From Lucifuga dentata (Eukaryota > Chordata > Actinopteri > Ophidiiformes > Bythitidae), in assembly GCA_014773175.1 (NCBI GenBank), contig VXCM01003124.1, positions 1 through 64,000 on the forward strand: 64,000 nucleotides of DNA, in the 5' to 3' direction. Shown here in pieces: positions 38,231 through 49,514 of this stretch; within the stretch, counting starts at the first letter, position 1; every line of letters begins with the position of its first letter. The notes beneath the pieces were generated by a model, which made no database searches, was not told where the DNA came from, and saw only the letters and a list, made by a program, of their open reading frames with translations. Both the position numbers and the translations under genes were made by a program.

Positions 38231-39352
38231 CCAGGCTGTAAGTAGAGTTTGCATGCAGGCGCACAGACTGACCTTGACAGCAGACACACTTCATATCTCT
38301 CCTTTTTTCTCCACACTCAGTTACACTAAATCTCCAGCCAGTGTTCAAGAGCACCAAGTCAACTTGACTGTTATCATAAATGCTCTGTGCTTGTTGAATA
38401 CCTGTCAGTGTTTTCCACTGGTGCCCTTTTCAACTTTGAACTGAAACTCACCTCCGGCCTCACCCTGTGTTTTTCACATGGAAACAGGAAAAAGGAGGAG
38501 AAAGTGAAGACTTAAGTGTGCGCCAGTGAGGGCTGGAACAGCTTAAAAGGGCAATTTATGAGGAGTTTTAAATTTAGAAAAAAAAAAAATTGTTGTTTGG
38601 TTGAATGTAGGATAGAGCACATGTGACAGACTCTTTGAGTCATATTGTTTTATGTTGTGGTGCATCAGATCAGTGAGGCTGACAGATCTAGTACAATTCT
38701 TAATAGTTTTAAAAACAAAGTGTTCTTACATTATACTTAGCTTTGTCATTGCAAAGTTTGCGTAGCATTCCACTAAGCAACTTAACAGGTCACAGAGGCC
38801 ATTAAAATATGAACCTCAGATGACTTTAATCAGCTCCAATCTTAACTCAGCTATCAAAAGCATGACAAAAAACATGCTACATTTGCAGTCTGAACTTATT
38901 ATCCTAAAACTCTTTCCTCATTAATCTGCTGTCTTTTGTATTGCGGAGCTACTCTGGGGTTCAAACTGTAGAATGACCCAAATGACCCAGTTATGCACCA
39001 CGTTCACGATGCACTCTGACACAGTGGGACATGACCGGCTGTGCAACTGGACAGTTATGTAGATCTGCTAAATCAAGCACAGTAAGGGTTTTTTTTGTTG
39101 TTGTTTTTTTTTTTTTTTTTTTTNTTTTTTTTTTTTTTTTTTTGAAAGAAGCAGTTTAAGGTTCATACTTTAGCCTGTTGTAAAGATGTTTCCAGTGGAA
39201 TGATTGTGTCCACAACCTCTGCAATGATGATGGTGAGTACAATGTTATGATAACCTATAGAATATTGGTCTAAAGTACAAAAATAAAACCCAGGTTATGA
39301 AAAAAAGAAAACTGAATCTTTGCTTAAACCAGTTAAATAAAGTTATTTTGAC
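38231..39352. other. Non-coding stretch
   Basis: Nothing recognised apart from a long T-tract with gap N at 39124. Confidence 0.55.
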
Positions 39353-39380
39353 AAAAATAAATAAATAAATAAATAAATAA

Positions 39381-39430
<50 letters not shown>
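39353..39430. repeat. (AAAT)n(AT)n compound microsatellite
   Basis: AAATAAATAAAT units followed by about 45 bases of AT, next to a MITE fragment. Confidence 0.85.
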
Positions 39431-39432
<2 letters not shown>

Positions 39433-39435
<3 letters not shown>

Positions 39436-39612
39436 GTTCAGTGTGATGGATTACTTATCTCAAACATCTTTCAAGTCTCTATGCATTTGAGTTGATTTTT
39501 ATAGTGTACTGAAATGAACTGAAACCATGGCAGTCTGGAACGTAAGCAGAACAATTCTAATATTCTTTCCAGAAGTGTGTTTTTGAAAATGGTTGACAGC
39601 TCAATATTCAAA
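39433..39612 (+). mobile_element. Partial Kolobok-like MITE, right-half fragment
   Basis: Carries GTGATGGATTACTTATCTC, GAGTTGATTTTTATAG and GAACTGAAACCATGGCAG in family order, stopping before the terminal repeat. It directly abuts a fragment of opposite direction. Confidence 0.5.
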
Positions 39613-39624
39613 CAGGTACCAACA

Positions 39625-39930
39625 GACTAAAATTCTTAATGTGGAGCTGAATGGAAGAAAATGTATGTCTCCGCAGGGAATATAGTCCCAGAAGAATTTT
39701 TCACCAACTAATTATAAATGACTGACCTTTCTACATTTGGACATACGTGTTAGCAGCAGATGAAACATTGAATTTTAAAGTGGGTGTATCCCATGAACAT
39801 TTGATTTTGAAAGGGGATTTGGCAAAAAGAACAAGAAAATTAAAATAGGGTTTTATGTTTTCGAAAATGTCAGTAACAGAAAATATTGTATTTATTGGGC
39901 TTAAACATGAAAAAACACTGGAATGATCCT
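39625..39930 (-). mobile_element. Partial Kolobok-like MITE in reverse direction
   Basis: Carries ATGTATGTCTCCGCAGGG, AATATAGTCCCAG, AAGTGGGTGTATCC and an end ATGATCCTTTAA. The left part of the element is missing, so this and the preceding fragment form a rearranged pair. Confidence 0.5.
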
Positions 39931-41869
39931 TTAAGCATAAATATTGCTGACTACATTATACATGTAATCCTCTCGACTGGACAGATGACACCACAGGCCA
40001 AAATGCTGGTTTCATGTTGTTTTTCAAGAAAATCTGAATTCTTTTCACTCTTCTGAGTCTGATTAAAGTGAAAACGTGCTTGTTAACTTTGTTTAAAACA
40101 AGGAAGAAAACAGGAGTGCTGCAGAAAAATGTGTGCTGTGCATGGCTTGTTTGGCAAGTGCATCACAGTTATGATCAAAAGGTCCTGGCTGTGTTCATGC
40201 AAAACTTGAACCTTAACATGTCTATTAAAAAAAAAAAAAAAAAANAAAAAAAAAAAAAAAAAATTCCGGTGCATGGAAGCATGCACCGGAAAATAATTTC
40301 ATCTTTAATTCATTTGTCGCACTTTTTATAAAACAATAAATATTAAAATTAAAGTATTAAAAATAAAAATAAAAATATTTTTCCTGCAAAGTTAGTGGTG
40401 ATATGGGGATGGTGAAGAAGAAGGGATTGCCTCATGGGTGAGTATGGTAGACTGGCGGTATGACATCATCAAAGAGGAAACCCAAGCAGCCTACAGGCTG
40501 TCCTGCTGGAGGCCCCTCAATAAACAGGCTGGTTATCACATCACTAACATTTATTTAACCCCTCTACAGAAGGTGTTCTCTTAGAGGGTGTGCAGGGGAG
40601 GAGGCTGTTCCCAAATCTTTTTGGCTGACCCATTACATTTCCTCAGCTAAAATGTGAAGATGCAAACATCCATATTTGCATCTACAAAGTGTTCATTTTC
40701 CTCTTGAGACATCTCCTTACTCCCTTGAGCTGCACTGCGCTCCGTCTCCCGCTTCATCCATCCTCCCAAGTTTGGCCGTCTTTCTGGGACAGAAGGCTGA
40801 AAACATGACTTCACCGGAGGGAAGGGTCGGGGTAGGTTTAGGGTCATGAAATGAAAGGATGAGCGCATGAAAAGATGAAAGGATGAGGGGGAATGCTCTT
40901 ATCCTTGGATACCTCGCCTCAAACCCCCACCCCAACTCCATTCCTTTCCCGTTTGCGATGGGACCTTGCATGTAGCTCTCTCCCACACATCTCCACATCC
41001 CAGCGCCAGGCCTTGTGTTTTTGTAATTCATTACTTAAAGGAAAGAAATGTAGCCCATACCAAAATAAATACAGCCCTCTTGGATCAGACTATGTGTCAT
41101 AGTGCGATAGCTCCTTGAAAAGGCTGTTGTTTTAACCGGAGGAGGATGGAACTCTTTGGCTCTGCAGTGCATCTGTCACTCTGCTCTCTGTCTCCGTCAC
41201 ACAGCACAGACCCATAGTATGCGCTCTTATCATATGATTTAGATCTAAATACATGATTTAAAGTGGGCTGCTTGTAGCCACATTAGAGAAGAGACACCAG
41301 ATTCACACTTACAAAGCAGTGAAACAGTCCTGCAAAAAGAATCTCCATTTCATCAAGCCATTTTTTAAAAGTTATTTTTTTTTTAGTGCAAACATCTTGT
41401 TTCCTTGAAGGGGTGAATAAAGCTGCCAATCAGTGAGATTTTATAATTTCCAATACAAATCAAAAGTATTTTCTGGAATCAAGGGTTAATTTTTCTTGGT
41501 TCTGCTGCAGCGATCTCACTTTTTTTCAGTCCTGTTTCGATATACTAACACCTATTTCTAGAAAATTCCTGAAACAAGGTTTTTATTGGAAATAATCTAA
41601 CTGCATTGTCAGACTTAAAAAAATTTAAATCATCATATATCATATATATTTATATATTTTAAGAAACTAAGTAATACCTTACTTGATATGATAATATTTT
41701 TGTGCTGTCAAGCTCCAATTTCAATATTAAATTAAATTAAATTATTTGAATTTACTCGCCCACGCAGCTGCTTAGTCACACCCACAAAGTATAAGGCTCG
41801 TGAGCGAGTGCTTGGCTAGCATCACTGTTTCATTGTCTCAGGCCTGACACAGCTGGCCAATCAGAAAAC
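39931..41869. other. Non-coding stretch
   Basis: Holds an A-tract with gap N at 40245 followed directly by a 12-bp perfect hairpin (40264-40291). No gene recognised. Confidence 0.55.
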
Positions 41870-42060
41870 AGAAGACTTTTTGGGAGGAGTGATAAAGAGA
41901 CAGTACCAAAAACATCTGGTTTTCACTCAGTATACACAGCAGTGCTGCAGCAAAGGAGAGCAAAAGTGGCTGGTGTGTTTTTTGCAGGTTAAAGCATCGC
42001 AAAAGAGACCCCTAAATAAAAAACATGGAATTCTACATAATATGTTCCCTTTAATATCAG
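41870..42060 (+). repeat. Dispersed repeat, related to 33990-34150
   Basis: TTTTCACTCAGTATACACAG, GTGCTGCAGCAAAGGAGAGC and TTAAAGCATCGC are shared, in order, with the reverse of the 34.0 kb copy. It ends near ATGTTCCCTTTAA. The 88-codon frame here is chance. Confidence 0.45.
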
Positions 42061-42360
42061 GACTTTGATTTTGAAAAAGCTCAAAAAGATATATTTTTCT
42101 GAAAAAAAAAAAAAAGATTTTAAAATATTATCCCAAATTATTTGCGAACATAACAAATTAGAGACAATCAGTTATCCATGACATCTGCCTTGAGTGTCTT
42201 TAAACCACTGTAAAAATTGTTGCCTTGAGCTTACTTAACATTAGCAATAATAAATCAGGATTACAGCTCGGGTTGTTATTTTCCTCTTACTTAATTATTT
42301 CTCGCTATTTGTGTCAGAGAAGACTCGTCATTAAGCGTGTGTAGCTATCTTCATGCTGCA

Positions 42361-42413
42361 AATTGGCCGTTTAACAGACCTCACTTCGGGTGAGGTCTGT
42401 TAAACGGCCAATT
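42361..42413. repeat. Perfect hairpin: 24-bp arms, 5-base loop
   Basis: AATTGGCCGTTTAACAGACC plus TCAC (42361-42384), loop TTCGG, and the exact reverse complement at 42390-42413. See findings. Confidence 0.9.
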
Positions 42414-42447
42414 GAATGCTTCGTCAAGCAGAACCTTCCTTTGACCC

Positions 42448-42449
<2 letters not shown>

Positions 42450-42488
<39 letters not shown>
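42450..42488. repeat. (CA)n microsatellite
   Basis: About 38 bases of CA shortly after the perfect hairpin at 42361-42413. Confidence 0.9.
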
Positions 42489-42490
<2 letters not shown>

Positions 42491-42664
42491 GCACTGGCAC
42501 AGTCTAGCACAATCCTTTGCTAGAACATCAATAGTTTGTTTATAATTAGCCCTGGCACCTCTTGACTACTTAGGGAGAGTGATTGTTTTTGAAAATGGCC
42601 CCTGGGGTCCTGTTGACTGATTGGCCAGGGATAGTTGGGGGGTGGGGTTGCTGGGCTGAAGCAG

Positions 42665-42787
42665 AGGGTCTGTTGCTGGCCCAGTGTTGTAGGCTACATT
42701 CCACTCAAGCTGCTCTGGTCCCTGGNAGGGTCTGTTGCTGGCCCAGTGTTGTAGGCTACATTCCACTCAAGCTGCTCTGGTCCCTGG
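42665..42787. repeat. 61-bp duplication around assembly N 42726 (artefact)
   Basis: Identical copies 42665-42725 and 42727-42787 in GC-rich non-coding sequence. Confidence 0.8.
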
Positions 42788-42888
42788 TCTGACAGCCACT
42801 CCGATAATGGCCCACTCAGATAGACTCAGAGGAGCTGCAAGTCTGAGCTCTGTACTGAATCACTCAATCAGTGCAGCAGCAGGCAGAA

Positions 42889-42929
42889 GAGGAGGAGGAG
42901 GAGGAGGAGGAGGAGGAGGAGGAGGAGGG
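42889..42929. repeat. (GAG)n microsatellite
   Basis: Thirteen or so GAG units. Confidence 0.9.
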
Positions 42930-43085
42930 GAATCTGAGAGAGATTTGAAATCTCTTTGTTCTCCAAAACTCACACACAGCAGTACACAAACAACATGAGG
43001 TCAATTAATAACCGCCAGTGTTTATGCAGAGAAATGCAAGGTTTGTGTGGTAGTGTGCTTTACTCTCTGTTGGTGGGACTGAAGT

Positions 43086-43105
43086 GGTGTGTGTGTGTGT
43101 GTGTG

Positions 43106-43136
<31 letters not shown>

Positions 43137-43148
43137 CTGTGTGTGTAT
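43086..43148. repeat. (GT)n microsatellite
   Basis: About 60 bases of GT with single interruptions. Confidence 0.9.
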
Positions 43149-43289
43149 GCAAGCTTTCCTCTTGTTTATAAAGAGTGACATAATTTAAGGAAGAACTTCA
43201 CATCATGACCTCACACAGGTGCCAACACCTGCTAAGGATCTATCAGTCCTCTAAAGAAATCTGCATCCGCATGTTAAGGAATAAGGGGA

Positions 43290-43425
43290 AAATATGCAAG
43301 TCATTGTTGAGCAAGTCACAACGAGTCTCAAGCCTTGGCAACAAGTCTCAAGCCAAGTCCCAAAACAAAACAGGCAAGTCACAAGTCAAGACTGACAAGC
43401 CAAGATTTGAGACGTACGTACTTAA
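43290..43425 (+). repeat. Degenerate AAGTC-type tandem repeat
   Basis: AGCAAGTCACAACGAGTCTC, AACAAGTCTCAAGCCAAGTC, GGCAAGTCACAAGTCAAGAC: loose reiterations of CAAGTC(T/A)CAAG, a pattern common in fish intergenic DNA. Confidence 0.4.
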
Positions 43426-44046
43426 GACTTGCAAAATGACTAGGGGACCACACAGAAATCATTTTCCTAAATTCTAGTTATATAGCCGCCACCATTATAG
43501 TTGGTGGCTAAAAGATTGTGAGCATTTTGTGTCTTTACGCTGAAAGTTATATCCCCGGTATTACCACACACTGAAAAAGTCGTCAACTTATCAAGTAATT
43601 TGTTCCTGTCCTTGTCCTTGTCTTGTCCTTTCTAGTCCTTCTTGTGCTTGCAGCAAGATTATATCACTTGTTTTCATTCCAAATTAACCTTTTCTTGGAA
43701 GTTCCTAGAATCAGATGTTATTGTTGATGGTCGTGCATTGATCTGCCTTAGACTAAACCTGTTACAAGATAATGGTACTGAAGATAATGGAAGCTGAAAT
43801 GATCTCACGTCATTGACAAAAACATTTCATCATTTGTTTTATTAGTAGGCTGTTGTACTTTGTCAGGAAAATGATGAAATTATTTTTGAGTTGGAAGAAT
43901 GCTGCTCTGAATTATGTTATATCATTGTTATAAAATGGCAACAACAAGCTCAAATGTTTAACCTGCTGGAATACTACAAATACTGTATCTATAGGTGTAA
44001 TACTATAATATTATAAATACTGTATCTATAATTACTAGGATATCTA

Positions 44047-44075
44047 TACTACAGGCCAAAAGTTTGAGGCCACCC

Positions 44076-44114
<39 letters not shown>

Positions 44115-44427
44115 ACACTGTTATATTGCAGGAAATGATAAAAAAAATATATAAACTAAATGTAACTAATTAGTTTTCAAGAAGAATTTGTCAACAAGAG
44201 CACATTATGTAGCCACTATGGTTTAAGAAATGAATTTTAATGAAGGTATGTCCAGTCTGTATTAGTGCACTGGCACTCCAGTTGTGTTCCAACTCCTTGC
44301 TTATGTGTTTTAACATTCTGTTCAATAGCTGCTGTCTGCCTTCTCCCACATCATTTTGGGATTAACTTGCTACACAGTCTGCTCATGCTAAATCTGGAGG
44401 GTTGCCTCAAACTTCTGGCCTGTAGTG
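44047..44427. mobile_element. Short Tc1/mariner-like element (MITE)
   Basis: Ends CTACAGGCCAAAAGTTTGAG and the matching reverse form CTTCTGGCCTGTAG with one mismatch, flanked by TA. About 380 bp, no open frame. End sequence and TA target are those of the Tc1/mariner superfamily. Confidence 0.6.
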
Positions 44428-45414
44428 TATATTCTTAAGAATTTCAGATTTAGATTTTGCAAAGCGGGTTTGAATTGGGTTGCAACAATGAAAACAAAAT
44501 ATAATGACAAACACTTTGAGGAAATGTTTCAAGTCTAGCTGTGAAAACAAAAGGAATGTTTCTCCTGCTATATTACCATTCATGCTTATTTTGACGTCAT
44601 GCTGGATCACATCCTTCACATGTAGTAAAAATGTATATATGTAGTGGGGTGTTTTTTCTCTTAGTTATAAAAATAAATATATAAACAGCTTAGACTCAGA
44701 TTACTCAGGATCCCTTGATGAATATGTCTTGTCTTCTTTATCACATAATGAGCAGCAATGGACTTGTGTGATTTCTCATCAGCCGCATTAATTATTATTT
44801 TGGTTTTAAAGGCAGCAGCTTTATTTCATTTGAGTTGGAGGTAACGCTAAAAAACTCTAGATCAGGTCTCCCAGCTTCCCAGTTTTATTTGTTCATCTCT
44901 GCTCAGACTGCCGGCTGTGCCAGCCTGCCGGTGACCCCTCACCTCTCGCTGACCTCTCACCTGCAGACACCCTCCGTGGCTGCCTTTGATCTGCTGTTTA
45001 CACTTATGTACAGTAGGGTTAATCACACACCTTGAGAGCACGACGTGGAATTCCATACAATGGGTCTGCTGGCATGTGTTGTCTGAGGAGTGAGAGAGGG
45101 ATTAGAGATTAAAGGGCAGCCAGAGTGTGAGGTAAACAGGAGAGAACCATTTTTTACCTGCTCCACGTTTAGTCAGCGGATGTTGATGTCAGATGCCTTT
45201 CTTTGCACTTAATATTTGGTTTTGACTGAAAGGCTGGCGGCTGTCAGAACTATGCGCACAAAATATTTTTCTTTTCTTGACTTTTGATGTGTAATCTAAG
45301 AATTTTCCTGCTTAGATATAGAAGATATAGAATTGCAGCATAATAGAGTACATTTAAGGTCTTTTAGCTTCTGTAGAGAACAAAATAAATAGAATATGCC
45401 TGTTAAGGTGTTAA

Positions 45415-46070
45415 AGGACCATACCACCCATTTTGCATGTTTGAGCCTATTTTATTCAATTTTCATACATGTAAGGTTACTGACAATTATTTCCCAAAGC
45501 ATACTACTAGAACAGTGCATTAAAAAAAAAAATGTTTTCCTACCTTCCAGAGAGCCACTGATTTCAATTCATTCTGGTACGCTATTAAAATGAACTTATT
45601 GATACTTGAAATGTTCTTAATTCTTTATCATGAACAACATGTATATTCAGTTTTTTGTTGGTTTTGTTGTTTCAAAGTTTAGTAGTGTTTAAGAGCAATA
45701 AAAAGCGCAGAGTGAATGTATGTCTCCACTGGGGAATATAGTCCCAAAAGAAGACCTGTGANGCAATAAAAAGCGCAGAGTGAATGTATGTCTCCACTGG
45801 GGAATATAGTCCCAAAAGAAGACCTGTGATTATTGAAACATTTTAATGACCATGACTTCATAAGTCTGTATAACTATTAACAGGTGAAACATCGATTTTT
45901 AAGGTGGGTGTGTCACTTGAATATTTGATTTTGAAAGATTAAGAGATTTTGCAAAATATCAGAAAAGCTGAAATACGGTTTTATCCTTTGGGAAATGATT
46001 CTCAGCAACATTACATGTATGAAAATTGAATATATTAGGCTCAAACAAGCAAAATAGGTGGTATGATCCT
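45415..46070 (-). mobile_element. Kolobok-like MITE (AGGACC subfamily), reverse direction
   Basis: TTAA at 45411-45414 and 46071-46074; ends AGGACCATACC and GGTATGATCCT. The interior is the reverse complement of the 53.8 kb copy. Contains an assembly duplication (45695-45829, N at 45762). Confidence 0.8.
45695..45829. repeat. 67-bp duplication around assembly N 45762 (artefact) within a MITE
   Basis: Identical copies 45695-45761 and 45763-45829. Other family members have this block once. Confidence 0.85.
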
Positions 46071-46084
46071 TTAAAATGTGTCTG

Positions 46085-46465
46085 ACATGTTAATGCATCA
46101 ATAATGAAAATCCTCAAAATTGCAGATACAAGGTTTTTTATCCTGCAACAACATATCTCCAATTCTGGAGTGTTTTGGAATGAAATAGCAAAATATTCAA
46201 AATTTCTCAAATTGGAGGGAGCTGTTCACAAGTTTTTAGATGCTTTAAATACTTTAAGGTCAATTAAGGATTAAATTATGTTCAAGTGAATAATCTGACA
46301 ACTTTCCCTTTCTAAAACTTTTGAGATAATATCAAAAAACTACTGTAAAAACTTAATTTTCCTTGCTCAGTGGAAGCCCAAAGTAGCATAACATGTAAAT
46401 ACTCAAGTACTTAAAAAAATGTAACAACTACAGTATTTGAGTAAAAGCATTTAGTCTGGTCAATA
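46085..46465 (+). repeat. AAGTAC-rich dispersed repeat, degraded
   Basis: GCATCAATAATGAAAATCC at about 46095 matches 37076 in the 36.9 kb copy; it ends GTAAATACTCAAGTACTT and AGTATTTGAGTAAAAGC. It follows directly on the right end of the MITE at 45415-46070. Confidence 0.4.
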
Positions 46466-47200
46466 CTGGTAATTTTTATTCAAATTAAACAAGTGTACAT
46501 TTCAATAAAACTTAGGACAGCCAGAACAATTAAAATGCCACTTCTATCACAGTGTTTTTTTTTTAGAAGAATAAGGGAAAAAGCAACCTTATGATCACTG
46601 ATCATTTAATGTGGGAACTAACTCAGTATTTTGCAATATTATTCAGTCTTTTAGCTTTATTTCAAAAACTTGCTTATGTTGAAAGACACGCTCGTAGGAA
46701 CAGAAAACATACAACGCGGTCCTATTGAATGATATTGTTAATTGAAACAAGACACTCCCTGAAGAATATGGTCATTCACTTGCTAATTGAAACCAAATAC
46801 ATGAGTTATGATACAACAATTTCTCATAAAAGGTACCATTAGTTTTTCTGACAGTTAAAAAAAAAATCAAATAAAATTGTACATATAATCTCATGGATAG
46901 TTACAAGAAATATGAAGAAAATATGAGGGAAAGCATGCTCGGTAGATTGTTTACACCAGTTATAAGACAATGCATCATTTACATGCTTGAATAAATTAAC
47001 CATGCTGATTTCAATATGATTATGGTGTTTACATGAAGTTTGAAAAAATCCAATTATTGCCTTTAAAGGACCATACCGGCCATTTTGCATGTCTGGGCCT
47101 AATATATTGAATTTTCAAACATGTTACGTTATTGACAACCATTTGTCAAAGGATTAAACTGTATTTCAGCTTCCCTGATATTTTGCAAAAGCTCTTAATC

Positions 47201-47335
47201 TTTCAAAATCAAATATTTAAGTGATACACCCACCTTAAAAATCGATGTTTCACCTGCTAATAGTTACNTTTCAAAATCAAATATTTAAGTGATACACCCA
47301 CCTTAAAAATCGATGTTTCACCTGCTAATAGTTAC
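47201..47335. repeat. 67-bp duplication around assembly N 47268 (artefact) within the long Kolobok-like copy
   Basis: Identical copies 47201-47267 and 47269-47335. Other family members have this block once. Confidence 0.85.
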
Positions 47336-47573
47336 GCAGTCTTATGAAGTCACGGTCGTTTAAATTTTTCAAGAAACACAGGTCTTCTTTTGGGACTATA
47401 TTCCCCGGTGGAGACATAATTGACATAATTTTTTCTGTGTAGTTCTGCGGTGGATCAGTCAGCAGGACGGATGTCCCGCCTACAAGTGAATCTGATTGGA
47501 CAGTCTGCTCCGTGAAGCACACCACAACATTGTATCTCCGAGAGACACACAGTTGGGAGATAATGCTAAAATC

Positions 47574-47711
47574 ATGAAGTGTGTTGTTCCTGGCTGTGAA
47601 AATTCTTACAGCCATTATGATTTGGAACAACTGCATTTTCATATTTTTCCTACTAACTTCAAACAGCGCAGGCTATGGCTAACCAATCCAACATCCAGAG
47701 TATGGCGTTAG
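47574..47711 (+). pseudogene. THAP zinc-finger fragment (start of a Kolobok-like transposase)
   Basis: A 45-codon frame opens with MKCVVPGCENSY (C-x4-C), continues with the HFHIFP motif (H-x-F-P) and then RRLWL, which is the order of the first half of a THAP DNA-binding domain. The second half (C-x2-H and later residues) is missing, and the frame stops at 47709-47711. GTATGG just before the stop could be an intron donor, so this may be the first exon of the ancestral gene. The rest has been deleted. No catalytic domain is visible. Confidence 0.6.
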
Positions 47712-48919
47712 TACAATGGTGGTCATAATACAGTTGTTACAAGTTTGCAGCAATCATTTCACCATTCAGATCACTCCGCCCTTTTTTATCAAGCTTAAAA
47801 GCTAAAATTGTGTAACTTTGAAAAAAAACCTGAATATACATCTTGTTTGCGATGATGGATTACCTATCCTAAGAACACTTCAAGTATCAACAAGTTGATT
47901 TTAATAGCGACCAGAATGAACTGAAAACAATGGCAGTATGGAAGGTAGGGAAAAAAAAATAATAATAATAATTCGCCGTTCCAGTAGTATGCTTTGGGAA
48001 ATGATTGTCAGTAACATTACATGTATGAAAACTGAATGTTAGGCTCAAACATGCAAAATGGTTGGTATGGTCCTTTAATTGCATGTGGAGTCAAAGTTTT
48101 AACATGTATATAAATATACTGAATGTTGCGACACTTGCCTAAAGATCCTACCTAAACACTGATCTGATGGACTTACATCATGAAATTTTGATGGTTTTTT
48201 AATTATAACACTATCAAAATATGTTTTAAAGTGAAACCTCAGTAGGGGGCCCCTGCAGTTGTGGGGCCCTAAGCAGCTACTTATGCTTAATATATAATAC
48301 GTAGGGCCAACATTCCTTCTTTTTTTTTTTTTTTTTNTTTTTTTTTTTTTTTTTTCAGGACCAACATGTCTTTCATCTAACAGAGTCCAAGTGAAGATCT
48401 GTCTAAACACAGCAACAATCTGGTGATATTTTTATTTATGAGGCAGATCCAGACATTGATGGTGAATCATTTTATAACAGTTTTCACAGTGGATAAATCA
48501 GTCTCACATATTGTGCAATGCAAGTGGAAATTTATGGGAAAACAGCAAGCAGTGAGAGTTAGACGCAACATTTTTTCTGCTATGACATTTTTCTTGTAGG
48601 CTTCAGCACCGTATGAGCACAGTCTTTGGCTTTTCCATCTCTGCATGGTCCTGTTGTTGCTCTCAGCTGGGCTACACTGCCTACAAGCTACAGTGATCCA
48701 TTATGTTTGGCATGCAGTGGGTGTGATGGAGAGGTTTTTTTGGTTTGTTTTTTTTTAACTATTTTGAAGAGCAGTTCATTCAAAATTGTTGCTTCAAAAG
48801 TTGCTGTTTGTTTTATCTGTTCCCTTCATTTCATGGTGCTATGTTATTATATTTTCTGCATGGGAGTTATGTTGAAAATGACTCAAAAGTGCCCTCTACA
48901 TGTGCTATTCCACTTTTAA

Positions 48920-49510
48920 AAGGCCATACCATCCATTTTGCATATTTGAGCCTAATATATTCAATTTTCATAAATGTTACATTAATGACAACAATTTCCC
49001 AAAGGATAAAACCGTATTTCAGCTTTCCTGATATTTTGCAAAATCCCTTAACCTTTCAAAATCAAATATTCAAGCAATACACCCATCTTAAAAATCATTG
49101 TTTCTCCTGCTAATAGTTAGACAGCCTTATGAAGTCATTGTCTTCAAAACTTTTCGATAAACATAGGTTTTCTTTTGGGACTATATTCCCCGGTGGGGAA
49201 TACATTCACCCTGCACTTTTTATTGTGCTTAAATGCTAAAATTATGTAAGGTCAAAAAAAAACTTGAATACACACAGTTGTTCATGATGATGGATTACCT
49301 ATCCGAAGAATGTTTCAAGTAACAACAAGTTGATTTTAATAGCGTATCAGAATGAACTGAAACCAATGGCGTTCTGGAAGGTAGCATTTTTTATTTTTTT
49401 TTTAACTCACCATTTCAGAAGTATGCTTTGGGAAATGATGGTCAGTAACCTTATGTGTATGAAAATTGAATATATTAGGCTCAAACATGCAAAATGGTTG
49501 GTATGGTCCT
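48920..49510 (+). mobile_element. Kolobok-like MITE (AGGACC subfamily)
   Basis: TTAA at 48916-48919 and 49511-49514; the left end has an extra A and reads AAGGCCATACC, the right end reads GGTATGGTCCT. The interior matches the 53.8 kb copy, including the GGGACTATATTCCCCGGTGG block. No coding capacity. Confidence 0.78.
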
Positions 49511-49514
49511 TTAA

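Larger units (their letters stand above)
42061..45410. other. Non-coding stretch with hairpin, microsatellites and a mariner-like element
   Basis: Items are listed separately; between them no gene is recognised. Confidence 0.55.
47067..48074 (+). mobile_element. Kolobok-like DNA transposon, long copy with THAP-coding interior
   Basis: Flanked by TTAA on both sides (47063-47066, 48075-48078). The ends AGGACCATAC and GTATGGTCCT head inverted repeats of roughly 90 bp. Compared with the short copies it has about 340 extra internal bases (47419-47762) that hold the start of a THAP protein. An assembly duplication (47201-47335) inflates its length by 68 bp. TTAA target plus THAP domain is the signature of the Kolobok superfamily; the ends resemble the T2 type (TTAAAGGRR). 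It is itself non-autonomous. Confidence 0.75.
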
